64,000 nt of DNA from Deltaproteobacteria bacterium (GTDB lineage Bacteria > Myxococcota_A > Polyangia > Polyangiales > JADJMO01). Of this stretch, positions 33,720 through 41,897 are shown in pieces. Position numbers and translations under genes: made by a program. The notes under the pieces are model-generated. The model searched no databases. It worked only from the letters and a program-made list of their open reading frames with translations, and was not told where the DNA came from. Numbering within the stretch: position 1 is the first letter of the stretch; each line of letters starts with the position of its first letter. The DNA lies in assembly GCA_022843175.1 (NCBI GenBank), contig JALHOE010000019.1, forward strand, positions 1 through 64,000. The letters are read 5' to 3'.

Positions 33720-33734
33720 AGAGTTGCCAACTCT
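33720..33734. promoter_or_regulatory. 7-base inverted repeat upstream of the acetate permease operon
   Basis: AGAGTTG, one base, CAACTCT: a perfect inverted repeat in the 230-base divergent region (33612-33841), about 107 bases before the yjcH start. It could be an operator for either direction. No other feature was seen in this region. Confidence 0.35.
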
Positions 33735-33841
33735 TCCTCGCAGGCGCTAAGCCCGTTCGGCCTCGACGCGAGAAGGCCAGTCTCTCGAGATTGCGCCCGA
33801 GCCGCGCTGCCGGCCGGCCCGAGTCATCCCATAGGAAGCCG

Positions 33842-34117
33842 ATGGACCACCCCGACCTCGACCGAGTCGCCCGCATGCGCTGGCGCGTCGCCCTCACGCT
33901 GACGGCTCTGGTGCTGTTGACCTACTTCGGGTTCATCCTGCTCGTCGCGTTCAACAAGCCGCTCCTCGGGCGAATGCTCGCTCCGGGGCTCAGCATCGGC
34001 ATCGCGCTCGGCGCGGCGGTGATTGTGATCGCGTGGGTGCTCACCGGTGTCTACGTCCGCTGGGCCAACACCCGCTACGACGCGGCGCTCCACGCGATGC
34101 GCGGTGATCGGCGATGA
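33842..34117 (+). CDS. yjcH: DUF485 membrane protein, partner of the acetate permease
   Basis: A 91-residue protein with two transmembrane helices (about 17-36 and 48-72). The sequence pattern (R...L...L....YF.FILLVAFNKPLLG and G...GI..GA..I...W.LT..YVRWAN..YD) is the DUF485/YjcH family, small proteins encoded directly before actP in many proteobacteria. ATG 33842 gives the usual length. Its TGA overlaps the actP ATG by four bases (ATGA), so the two are translationally coupled. Its role is probably in stability or activity of the permease; this is not firmly established in the literature known to me. Confidence 0.9.
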   Translation: MDHPDLDRVARMRWRVALTLTALVLLTYFGFILLVAFNKPLLGRMLAPGLSIGIALGAAVIVIAWVLTGVYVRWANTRYDAALHAMRGDRR

Positions 34118-35676
34118 CGCAAGCAGCGCCGGTGACCACCACGCTCGGACATCCGAGCGGCACCGCCATAGGGTTCTTCGTGTTCTTCATCGTGACGACG
34201 CTCGCGATCACCGGCTGGGCCGCGCGGCGCACCAAGAGCACGTCGGAGTTCTTCGCGGCGGGCGGCAACGTCAGCGGCGTTCAGAACGGGTTCGCGCTCG
34301 CCGGCGACTTCATGAGCGCGGCGTCGTTCCTCGGCATCGCCGGCCTCGTCGCGCAGTCCGGGTTCGACGGGCTGATCTACTCGGTCGGGTGGCTCGTCGG
34401 CTGGCCGATCGTGATGTTCCTCATCGCCGAGCCGCTGCGAAACCTCGGGCGCTACACGTTCGCCGACGTGCTCGCGACGCGACTTCAAAAGAAGCCGGTG
34501 CGCATCGCCGCGGCCGTATCGGGCCTCACGGTGGTCGGGTTCTATCTCATCGCGCAGATGGTCGGCGCGGGCAGCCTCGTGCGCTTGCTGTTCGGCCTCT
34601 CCTACGAGACCGCGGTCCTCGCCGTCGGCGGCGTCATGCTCGTCTACGTCCTCTTCGGCGGAATGATCGGCACGACCTGGGTGCAGATCATCAAGGCGGT
34701 GCTGTTGCTCGGCGGCGCGATCGCGCTCGCGACAATGGTGCTCGCAAAGTTCCACTTCAGCCCGCTGCGGCTCTTCGACGCCGCAGCGCAGAAGTACGGT
34801 CCCGCGGTCCTCGCGCCGGGGAAGCTCGTCACGAGCCCGCTCGAGGCGATCTCGCTCGGCATCGCGCTGATGTTCGGGACCGCGGGCCTGCCGCACATCC
34901 TCATGCGCTTCTACACCGTGCCCGACGCGCGGACCGCGCGGGCATCGGTGTTCTACGCCACGGGCCTGATCGGGCTGTTCTATCTCGTGACGTTCATCCT
35001 CGGGTTCGGCGCGTCGGTGCTCGTCGGGCGCGAGGCGATCGCGAGCATCGAGAAGGGCGGCAACATGGCGGCGCCGCTCCTCGCCGAAGCGCTCGGGGGA
35101 ACGCCGTTCCTCGGGTTCATCTCCGCCGTCGCATTCGCGACGATCCTCGCCGTCGTCGCCGGGCTCACGCTCTCGGGCGCCGCGGCGCTCGCGCACGATC
35201 TGTGGGTCGGCGTCATTCGCAGGGACAAGGTCCCCGACGACGAGCAGTTGCTCGTCGCGCGCGTCGCGACGGTGGTGCTCGCCGTCGGCGCGATCGGTCT
35301 CGGCATCGCGTTCAAGGGTCAGAACGTGGCGTTCATGGTCGGTCTCGCGTTCGCGATCGCCGCGAGCGCGAATTTCCCGGCGCTGCTCCTCGCGGTCACC
35401 TGGAAGCGCTTCACGACGGCCGGCGCGGTCGCGAGCATGATCACGGGCACCGTCTCGGCCCTGGTGCTCATCGCGCTGTCGCCGACCGTGCAAGTCGACC
35501 TCTTGCACAAGAGCTCCGCGATCTTCTCGCTCAAGAACCCCGGCATCGTCACCGTGCCGCTCTCGTTCATCGTCGGGATCGTGGTGTCCCTCGTGCGGCC
35601 GGAGCGCGAGGCCGAGGACAAGTTCGCAGAGACCCGCACGCAAATGTACTTCGGCAGCAAGACTACTTCGGGGTGA
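34114..35676 (+). CDS. actP: Cation/acetate symporter
   Basis: A 520-residue sodium:solute symporter family protein with about 13 transmembrane helices. Family signatures are present: ITGWAARRTKSTSEFFAAGG after the first helix, GFALAGDFMSAASFLGIAGL, the FADVLATRL helix start, and GLPHILMRFYTVPDA. It takes up acetate and other short carboxylates with sodium or protons across the inner membrane. It is coupled to yjcH by an ATGA overlap. No acetyl-CoA synthetase gene is nearby, so assimilation relies on enzymes elsewhere. Its 3' end overlaps the convergent lipoprotein gene by 14 bases. Confidence 0.92.
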   Translation: MTQAAPVTTTLGHPSGTAIGFFVFFIVTTLAITGWAARRTKSTSEFFAAGGNVSGVQNGFALAGDFMSAASFLGIAGLVAQSGFDGLIYSVGWLVGWPIVMFLIAEPLRNLGRYTFADVLATRLQKKPVRIAAAVSGLTVVGFYLIAQMVGAGSLVRLLFGLSYETAVLAVGGVMLVYVLFGGMIGTTWVQIIKAVLLLGGAIALATMVLAKFHFSPLRLFDAAAQKYGPAVLAPGKLVTSPLEAISLGIALMFGTAGLPHILMRFYTVPDARTARASVFYATGLIGLFYLVTFILGFGASVLVGREAIASIEKGGNMAAPLLAEALGGTPFLGFISAVAFATILAVVAGLTLSGAAALAHDLWVGVIRRDKVPDDEQLLVARVATVVLAVGAIGLGIAFKGQNVAFMVGLAFAIAASANFPALLLAVTWKRFTTAGAVASMITGTVSALVLIALSPTVQVDLLHKSSAIFSLKNPGIVTVPLSFIVGIVVSLVRPEREAEDKFAETRTQMYFGSKTTSG

Positions 35677-36292
35677 CAGCGGGCGCGCCCGTCGAGAGCT
35701 CGGAGACGACCGCGGTCACCATCGTCTGAATCGCCTCGCCGAGCGCGTCGGCCATCGCCGTCGCCACGGCGCTCGCGTCGGTGTCGGACTTCGCGGATTG
35801 GATCGGGCGCTCCACGGTCAGTGTCTTCTGCAGGAGGACGAGCCGGTCGTCTCGCAACAACCACGACACCTCGACGCGCGCCGCGTGACGGGGCGCGCGC
35901 AGCTCCTCGAAGACGTTGAGCTCGACCTCGAGCGTGGGACCCGCGCCGCCGACGATCTGCTGAATCTGGTGCTGCTCGAAGAGCGCGCGCGACATCGCGC
36001 GGTAGAGGTAGGCCTCGGGCCGCTCGGTCCAGCGCAGTCCCTCGTAGAACCCGACTTCGCTCCCGCCGTCACGGAACGCGATCTTGTCCTTGAGGTACGC
36101 CGCGGCGCCGACGCGGCCGAGGCGGAGTTGGAGCTTGTGCACCGGCGCGACGATCGCGGCCTTCGCGGTCCCGAGCTCGTGCGGCTGCTCCGCTCGGGTT
36201 GGCTCGAGCGTGTAGTAGCGGAAGAACACCGAGTCGCTCTTGTTGGTGAGCGCACACGACGCGCAGAGCAGCGCGACCATCAGCGCTCTCAT
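35663..36292 (-). CDS. ABC-transport auxiliary lipoprotein (Mla/PqiC-like)
   Basis: A 209-residue protein with an N-terminal hydrophobic segment ending in LLCASC (a slightly unusual lipobox). The mature part matches the ABC_trans_aux family: a YYTLEP start, hydrophobic strands with IAFRDGGSEVGFYEGLRW (the family's 'Y....WA..P' region), and a C-terminal helix with AMADALGEAIQTMV. Such lipoproteins work at the outer membrane with MCE/MlaFE-type transporters. It is the last gene of the operon and its ATG overlaps the stop of the MlaD gene by four bases. Confidence 0.82.
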   Translation of the reverse strand: MRALMVALLCASCALTNKSDSVFFRYYTLEPTRAEQPHELGTAKAAIVAPVHKLQLRLGRVGAAAYLKDKIAFRDGGSEVGFYEGLRWTERPEAYLYRAMSRALFEQHQIQQIVGGAGPTLEVELNVFEELRAPRHAARVEVSWLLRDDRLVLLQKTLTVERPIQSAKSDTDASAVATAMADALGEAIQTMVTAVVSELSTGAPAVTPK

Positions 36293-37254
36293 TTGGGCTT
36301 CCCCTTCCCCTTGAGGAGCATGTCGGGATCGCGCTCGAGCGCGTCGGCGATCTTGCGGATGTACTCGGCGACCTCCTGGATGTCACCGAGCGTCTTCTCC
36401 ACGCTGCCGCTCAAGCGCGGCGAGCCGAAGTTGGTGGCCACGTCGCCGACAGCGTCCGTCGCCCGCTTGGCGCTCACCAAGAGCCCCTTGTCGCCGTCGA
36501 CGCGGGCGAGCATCGCGTCCACCCGCTTGATCGTGCCGCTGAAGTCCGCGATGGCTTGCTGGGCCTTGCCCGAGAGCTTTGCGGTGTCGAGCTGGGTGAT
36601 CGCTCCCTGAATCAACGCCAGCACCTTGTTGGAGCGGGCGAGCGTGTCGCTCGCAGCGTCGGGGAGCTTGTTCTTCTCGACCTGATCGAGGATGCGGCTC
36701 ACCTGCTGGGTGACCTTGAGCACCGTGTCGGCGAGCTCGGGCATCCGGTCCACGGCCTTCACGACCGCCGTCTCGAGGTTCTTCATCGTCGAGACGACCG
36801 ACGGGATGTAGTTGGGCGGCGTGGGAAAGGGGAGGACGGGCACCGGGTGGCTGATGACGTTGAAGAAGTCGAGCTGGAGGAACTTCACGCCAGTGATGCC
36901 CTGCGACGCCAGCTCTACGCGCAGCTCGGGCGGGATCCGGATGCGTGACTTGAGGCCGGTGCCGTCGCTGAGCCCGAGATCGGAGAGATCCTGGACCGAG
37001 AGGTCGGTGGTGACCGCCACATGGCGACCGTCGGGCGCGATGTCGATCGCCGAGACGCTGCCGATGACCACGCCGCGGAACTTGATCGCGGAGCCGACCT
37101 CCAGGCCCTGCACCGACTCGTCGAAATACGACTTATAATGAATCGAGTCTTTATGCAGACTGCGTGCACCGAGAAAGACAATCGTGCACAGCGACAGGAC
37201 GAAGCCGGCGACGACGAAGAGCCCGAGCTTCCAGTGGTTGGTGGGTGATGCCAT
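36289..37254 (-). CDS. MlaD/MCE-domain substrate-binding protein
   Basis: A 321-residue protein. ATG 37254 shares one base with the upstream stop (TGATG). One N-terminal transmembrane helix (about 9-30) is followed by an MCE domain (about 38-115: GLEVGSAIKFRGVVIGSV and GTGLKSRIRI are typical), then a long helical region (about 160-300) with coiled-coil-like heptads, as in MCE proteins that form a needle or tunnel. It would bind phospholipids or other hydrophobic substrates in the periplasm for the MlaF-MlaE transporter. The C terminus is Lys/Gly-rich. Confidence 0.9.
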   Translation of the reverse strand: MASPTNHWKLGLFVVAGFVLSLCTIVFLGARSLHKDSIHYKSYFDESVQGLEVGSAIKFRGVVIGSVSAIDIAPDGRHVAVTTDLSVQDLSDLGLSDGTGLKSRIRIPPELRVELASQGITGVKFLQLDFFNVISHPVPVLPFPTPPNYIPSVVSTMKNLETAVVKAVDRMPELADTVLKVTQQVSRILDQVEKNKLPDAASDTLARSNKVLALIQGAITQLDTAKLSGKAQQAIADFSGTIKRVDAMLARVDGDKGLLVSAKRATDAVGDVATNFGSPRLSGSVEKTLGDIQEVAEYIRKIADALERDPDMLLKGKGKPK

Positions 37255-38009
37255 CAGACTGACCTCGGCCTTCGGTTGAAGAAATCGCGCACCCGGGGAT
37301 CGTCGCTGTGGTCGCGCAGCTCGCACGGGTCTCCCGTCGCGATGATGCTCTTGGTCTCTTTGTCGAGCATGATGCAGCGCTGCGCGATCTTGAAGATGCT
37401 CGGGAGCTCGTGCGTCACGAGCACCACGGTCAAACCGAGCACCTTGTTGAGCGTGAGGATCAGCTGATCGAGCTCCACCGCGCTCACCGGATCGAGGCCG
37501 GCGGAGGGCTCATCGAGGAAGATCAGCTCGGGCTCGAGCGCCATCGCTCGGGCGATCGCCGCGCGCTTCTTCATGCCACCCGAGAGCTCCGCTGGGTACC
37601 TGTTCTCGGCGCCCTCGAGCCCGACCAGCTTCAGCTTGGCGAGCACAATCGCAGCGATCGCCTCGTAGGGAAGGTCGGTCCACTGCTCGAGCGAGAGGCC
37701 GATGTTCTCGCCCACGGTGAGCGAGCCGAAGAGCGCTCCGGATTGGAACATGACTCCGAACGGCGGCCGGCCGACCTCGAGGTTCGGGCGACCGAGACCG
37801 GCGATCGCGATCTCGCCGCCGAGCGGTGACTCGAGCCCGACGAGGTAGCGAAGCAAGGTCGACTTGCCACACCCGCTGCCGCCGAGGATTGCGAACACCT
37901 CACCGCGCGCGACGTCGAAGGTCGCGTCCTGCTGCAGGATGACCGGCGCTCCCGCGGGGCCCGGCCAGCCCATCGTCAGCCCCTCCACCTTGATCATCGG
38001 CTCGCTCAT
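37254..38009 (-). CDS. MlaF-type ABC transporter ATP-binding protein
   Basis: A 251-residue ATPase. Walker A GGSGCGKST (43-51), signature LSGGMKKR (142-149) and Walker B LIFLDEPSAG (162-171) are all present; the LSGGMKKR form is characteristic of the MlaF/MCE-linked ABC subfamily. The ATG at 38009 overlaps the stop of the upstream mlaE gene by four bases (ATGA) and its own stop touches the mlaD start. It would power lipid transport between inner and outer membranes. The gene name mlaF is applied by homology of the subfamily and by context. Confidence 0.93.
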   Translation of the reverse strand: MSEPMIKVEGLTMGWPGPAGAPVILQQDATFDVARGEVFAILGGSGCGKSTLLRYLVGLESPLGGEIAIAGLGRPNLEVGRPPFGVMFQSGALFGSLTVGENIGLSLEQWTDLPYEAIAAIVLAKLKLVGLEGAENRYPAELSGGMKKRAAIARAMALEPELIFLDEPSAGLDPVSAVELDQLILTLNKVLGLTVVLVTHELPSIFKIAQRCIMLDKETKSIIATGDPCELRDHSDDPRVRDFFNRRPRSV

Positions 38010-39172
38010 AGGTGGAACGCGTGGAAGAAGACGGTGAAGCCGGCGTCGATGATGATCAGCGCGAACAGGGTCGACACGACCGAAGCCGTGGTCCTTCGTC
38101 CGACGCCCTCGGCGCCGCCGGTGGTGGCCATTCCCTGCTGGCAGGCGATCACCGAGATCGCGATGGCGAAGATGACGCTCTTGATCAAGCCGGAGAAGAC
38201 GTCCCACATGCTGACTGCCTTCTGGGTCTCCGAGAGGTAGCCGCCGACCGTGAGCCCGAGGCTCGTCACGCCGACCACCAAGCCGCCGATGATCCCCACC
38301 AGGTCGCCGAGGAGCGTGAGGAGCGGGAGGACCAACATGAGCGCGAGGGTCCTCGGCAGCACGAGGTAGCGGATCGGCCCGAAGCCCATCGTGCGGAGGG
38401 CGTCGATCTCCTCCGAGACGCTCATCGAACCGAGCTCCGCGGCGAAGGCCGCGCCCGAGCGACCGCAGAGGATGATCGCGGTCATCAGGGGTCCGAGCTC
38501 GCGGGTGACCGACAGCCCGACGAGGTCAGCCACGTAGACGTTGGCTCCAAACTGCTTGAGCTGGGTGGCCCCCTGAAACGCCATCACGAAGCCGACGAGG
38601 AAATTGATCAGCACGACGATCGGAACGGCATCGGCGCCAGCTCGCTCCATCGTCGGGGCGAGCTGCTTCCAGTTGCCGGTCTTGGGTTCCCTCAGCAGGC
38701 CGACCGCAGCCAGCACCGAGTTCCCGAGGAAACCGAGGATGCCGCGCAGCTCGTGGAAGAAGTGAATGGTGCTTCGGCCGAGCTGGGAGAACGTGCTCTC
38801 CGCCCGTTGGCGCACGCGACGCGACGCCCGGATGTCGCCTCGGTAGAGGTGAATGAGGGCCTGCACGTCCGCGCCCGCGCCAGCGAACTCCGCGCGCACC
38901 CCGCGCGCCGCGAGCTCGCTGCGGAGGTGAACGAGGAGCGCCATCGTGCCGCCGTCGATCGCATCGACGCGCGACATGTCGAAGTCGATCCGATCCCCCT
39001 TCTCGAGCGTCGCGATCCGCGCGCTGACGTCGGTCCAGATCTCACCGGCCTCGGCGAAGATCAGCTTGCCGCTGAGCGACAGTTGCTGCCGGTCCGGCTG
39101 CGGGAAGACTTCGATGAGCGATAGACGCGGCTGGCCGGAGGGTCGGTGAGACCTCCGATCCGCGGCAGTCAC
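38006..39172 (-). CDS. MlaE-type permease fused to an N-terminal STAS domain
   Basis: About 388 residues from GTG 39172. Residues about 12-105 form a STAS-like domain (LSGKLIFAEAGEIW, then a strand-helix ending at MALLVHLRSELAARGV), matching the separate MlaB protein of E. coli but fused here. Residues about 125-388 form the MlaE permease, with AFQGATQLKQFGA, VTRELGPLMTAIILCGRSGAA, AELGSMSVSEEIDAL and LGDLVGIIGG. The start is inferred: an upstream frame exists but its translation is low-complexity and Arg-rich. Downstream genes overlap by 4, 1 and 4 bases. It forms the membrane core of the transporter. Confidence 0.9.
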   Translation of the reverse strand: MTAADRRSHRPSGQPRLSLIEVFPQPDRQQLSLSGKLIFAEAGEIWTDVSARIATLEKGDRIDFDMSRVDAIDGGTMALLVHLRSELAARGVRAEFAGAGADVQALIHLYRGDIRASRRVRQRAESTFSQLGRSTIHFFHELRGILGFLGNSVLAAVGLLREPKTGNWKQLAPTMERAGADAVPIVVLINFLVGFVMAFQGATQLKQFGANVYVADLVGLSVTRELGPLMTAIILCGRSGAAFAAELGSMSVSEEIDALRTMGFGPIRYLVLPRTLALMLVLPLLTLLGDLVGIIGGLVVGVTSLGLTVGGYLSETQKAVSMWDVFSGLIKSVIFAIAISVIACQQGMATTGGAEGVGRRTTASVVSTLFALIIIDAGFTVFFHAFHL

Positions 39173-39228
39173 CTCGAGGCCCGAGTTCGTTGCACGGTGC
39201 TCAGATGCCCGTGCTCCGGTCCCGTAGC

Positions 39229-40344
39229 TTACGTCCCGACCTCGCGCTCGAAGATGCGGAGGATCGCCACGAACATTGTCATCACGACCGGGCCGACAAA
39301 CAGGCCCGCGAGCCCGAACACCTCGAGACCGCCGAGGATGCCGATGAGCAGGAGGTAGGGGTGCCCCTGCCCCTTGCCACCGACAATTCGCGGGCGAATC
39401 ACGTAGTCCGCGACCGCCATCACCACGATCACGCCCCACAAGAGGACGAACACGCCCGAGCCAGTGGACCCGGTGAGGACGAGATAGCCCGCGATCGGTA
39501 GGTAGACCGCGGCAGTGCCGACCAGGGGGACGAACGAAGCGAGCACGGTGAGCAGTCCCCAGGTGAGTGCCTGTGGCACGCCGGCGATCGCGAAGCCGAT
39601 GCCAGCGAGGACACCCTGAACGAGAGCGGTAGCGATGGCCCCGACGAGCGCGCTCCGCGCGACCTCGCGGAACTCGAGGACCAGCGCACGTGTATGCCGC
39701 GGATCGAGCGGGAGCACCTTCTCCAGCCGCACCGGGAGGTGTGGCCATTCGAGGAGGACGTAGTAGGTGGTCAGCAATCCCACGAGCAGCCCCAGCGCCG
39801 CGCTCGTCGCAGTCTGCAACACGAGCGAAGCAGCGCCTGCCGCCCACCCGGTCGCGCGCGATAGCTCCTGCGTCACGCGCGGCCCGATCTGCGCGCGGTC
39901 GACGCCGACCTTGCCGAGCAACCGAACGCCCCGGTCACCGATGAGGTCGGCGAGCGATCCCGTCGCCAGCTTCTGCTGCATCAGCGACACCGCCGTCATG
40001 ACCTCGCGGGTCAGGATCCACAGGACGAACGCGCCGAGCAGCGCGACGATCAGGCCCGCAAACAGCGTGGTGAGCGCCGCCGCGAGCGCCCGCCGCTCAC
40101 CGAGCCGCGCATTGAGCGCGCGATACGCGGGCTGCGCGGTGAACGCCATCATCGTCCCGAACGCGATCCCCACCCACAGGGGCGCGGCGATCCGCGCGAC
40201 CGCGAGCATCGCCAACAGCAGCAACACCGACAGCGCGAGCCGCCGGCCGCGCACCATCGAGGGTCGATGCGGCTCGTTGTCGAGCAGAGGTAGCTCGGTG
40301 TCGCGCGAGAGGAGCGAGGGGATGCGATCCGAGCGTTCAGTCAT
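39229..40344 (-). CDS. AI-2E family transporter (PerM-like)
   Basis: A 371-residue polytopic membrane protein of the AI-2E/TqsA/PerM family: about eight transmembrane helices, a central cytoplasmic segment around residues 110-200, and family motifs such as LGLLVGLLTTYYVLLEWP, GFAIAGVPQALTWGLLTVLASFVPLVGT and GLAGLFVGPVV. Relatives move autoinducer-2 or act as sodium/proton antiporters, so the substrate cannot be told from sequence. ATG 40344 gives the usual length. It precedes the STAS-mlaE gene by 56 bases on the same strand and is probably co-transcribed with the lipid-transport genes. It is divergent from the DUF4398 lipoprotein gene. Confidence 0.88.
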   Translation of the reverse strand: MTERSDRIPSLLSRDTELPLLDNEPHRPSMVRGRRLALSVLLLLAMLAVARIAAPLWVGIAFGTMMAFTAQPAYRALNARLGERRALAAALTTLFAGLIVALLGAFVLWILTREVMTAVSLMQQKLATGSLADLIGDRGVRLLGKVGVDRAQIGPRVTQELSRATGWAAGAASLVLQTATSAALGLLVGLLTTYYVLLEWPHLPVRLEKVLPLDPRHTRALVLEFREVARSALVGAIATALVQGVLAGIGFAIAGVPQALTWGLLTVLASFVPLVGTAAVYLPIAGYLVLTGSTGSGVFVLLWGVIVVMAVADYVIRPRIVGGKGQGHPYLLLIGILGGLEVFGLAGLFVGPVVMTMFVAILRIFEREVGT

Positions 40345-40491
40345 GGACGTGGATAGCACGTTGCGAATCACACACAGTCGGCGACCGGCAAGCGCCACAT
40401 CCGTACCTTTTTCGGTCTCTCACCGTGTCGCAGCGGGAACGGGCGACGGCACGAGCGTTGCTCAGGGGGCACCGCCGACTGGAGGCATTGA

Positions 40492-40851
40492 ATGACTTTC
40501 TCGAGATCGATCGTTTGTCTGAGCTTGCTTGCGCTCGTTGCGTGCGGCGCGAGCTTCCCCAAACCGGAGGCGCGTGTCTCCTCGTCCGAGGGCGCGATCC
40601 GCGGCGCCGAGGAAGCGGGCGCCAAGGGCGAGCCGCGCGCCGCGCTGCACCTCAAGCTCGCACAAGAGGGGCGCGCGAAGGCGCTCGCGTTGATCGAGGA
40701 GGGAAAGCACAAAGAGGCCGACCTGATGCTGCAGCGCGCGGAAGCCGACGCCGAGCTGGCGGTCGCACTCGCACGGGAAGACACCGCCAAAGCGGATGCC
40801 GAGAAGACGCTCGAGCAAGTCAACGCACTGAAGAAGAAGGCGAGCCAATGA
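40492..40851 (+). CDS. DUF4398-type lipoprotein
   Basis: A 119-residue protein. The signal peptide ends in lipobox LVAC (Cys18). The mature part is a helical, Glu/Ala/Lys-rich DUF4398-like repeat (SSSEGAIRGAEEAGAKG, then HLKLAQEGRAKAL and a long amphipathic helix), a family found near OmpA-like genes. It overlaps the downstream OmpA-like lipoprotein gene by four bases (ATGA), so the two are translated together. Inference: an envelope-spanning or peptidoglycan-associated partner. Confidence 0.82.
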   Translation: MTFSRSIVCLSLLALVACGASFPKPEARVSSSEGAIRGAEEAGAKGEPRAALHLKLAQEGRAKALALIEEGKHKEADLMLQRAEADAELAVALAREDTAKADAEKTLEQVNALKKKASQ

Positions 40852-41753
40852 AGACCGTTTCCACGATTGCGCAGACGACGTTCGCTGCGCTCCTTTGCTT
40901 CACGCTCGCGGGCTGCGCGGCTGCCGTACCTCCGAAGACGCTGCTCGACGCGCGAACCGCCTACAAGAAGGCCGAATCCGGCGCCGCCGGAACGCTCAAG
41001 CCGGCCGAGCTGCACGTCGCGAAGGACTCGCTCGACAAGGCCGAGAGCTCGTTCGCCAAAGATGGAGCGGACGGCGACACGAACGACCTCGCATACGTCG
41101 CGATGCGCAAATCGGAGCTCGCCGAGTCGCTCGGCAACGCCGAAGCGGCGCGCGAGAAGAAGGCCGCGCTCGAGAAGGAAGCCGGCATCACCACCAACGC
41201 GATGCTCGATAGCAAAGACGGAAAGCTGAAGGCCGCCGACGCCGCGCTGGCGGACGAGAAGGGCAAGGTCGCGGCCGAGAAGGGCAACGTCGCCGCCGAG
41301 AAGGAGAAGACCGCCGCCGAGAAGGAGAAGCGACTCGCCGCCGAGAAGGCCTCCGCCGAGGCGATGGACGCGCTCGCCAAGACGCTCGCCGTGAAGGAAG
41401 AGGCGCGCGGAAAGGTGATCACGCTCTCCGGCAGCGTGCTCTTCGCAACGGGGCAGTCGACGGTTCTGCCGGGCGCGATGTCACAGCTCGACAAGGTCGC
41501 CGAGGCGCTCAAGACGCAGGCCGAACGACACTTCACCGTCGAGGGCCACACCGACTCGCAGGGCACCGATGCGGTCAACCAAGAGCTCTCGAAGAAGCGC
41601 GCCGAAGCGGTGCGCGACTATCTCATCGTCCACGGTGTGGCGAAGGATGCCATCTCCGCGGTCGGCTTGGGCCCGTCGCGCCCGGTCGCCGACAACAAGA
41701 CGATCGAGGGTCGCGCCATGAACAGGCGCGTCGAGATCATTATCGGCAAGTAG
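40848..41753 (+). CDS. DUF4398-OmpA-family lipoprotein
   Basis: A 301-residue protein. The signal peptide ends in lipobox LAGC (Cys23). A DUF4398-like helical domain follows, then a coiled-coil region with repeated Ala-Glu-Lys units (about 125-170), and a C-terminal OmpA domain (about 180-300) with SVLFATGQSTVLP, VEGHTDSQG and RAMNRRVEIIIG, which bind the peptidoglycan meso-diaminopimelate stem. It would tether the outer membrane to the cell wall, as Pal does. Its ATG overlaps the stop of the upstream DUF4398 lipoprotein gene. Confidence 0.9.
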   Translation: MKTVSTIAQTTFAALLCFTLAGCAAAVPPKTLLDARTAYKKAESGAAGTLKPAELHVAKDSLDKAESSFAKDGADGDTNDLAYVAMRKSELAESLGNAEAAREKKAALEKEAGITTNAMLDSKDGKLKAADAALADEKGKVAAEKGNVAAEKEKTAAEKEKRLAAEKASAEAMDALAKTLAVKEEARGKVITLSGSVLFATGQSTVLPGAMSQLDKVAEALKTQAERHFTVEGHTDSQGTDAVNQELSKKRAEAVRDYLIVHGVAKDAISAVGLGPSRPVADNKTIEGRAMNRRVEIIIGK

Positions 41754-41897
41754 ACGAGCTCAAACCGCGCGATCCTCGCGCAATTCTTTGGGGCGCGAGC
41801 TCGCGCTTGTCGCGCCGCAAGCCCCAACGCGCGGGCGGCTCTCCCCGAGCCGAACGCCGCTTGCACCACTTTCCATAAGCGCGTCTACTCGCGCGCG

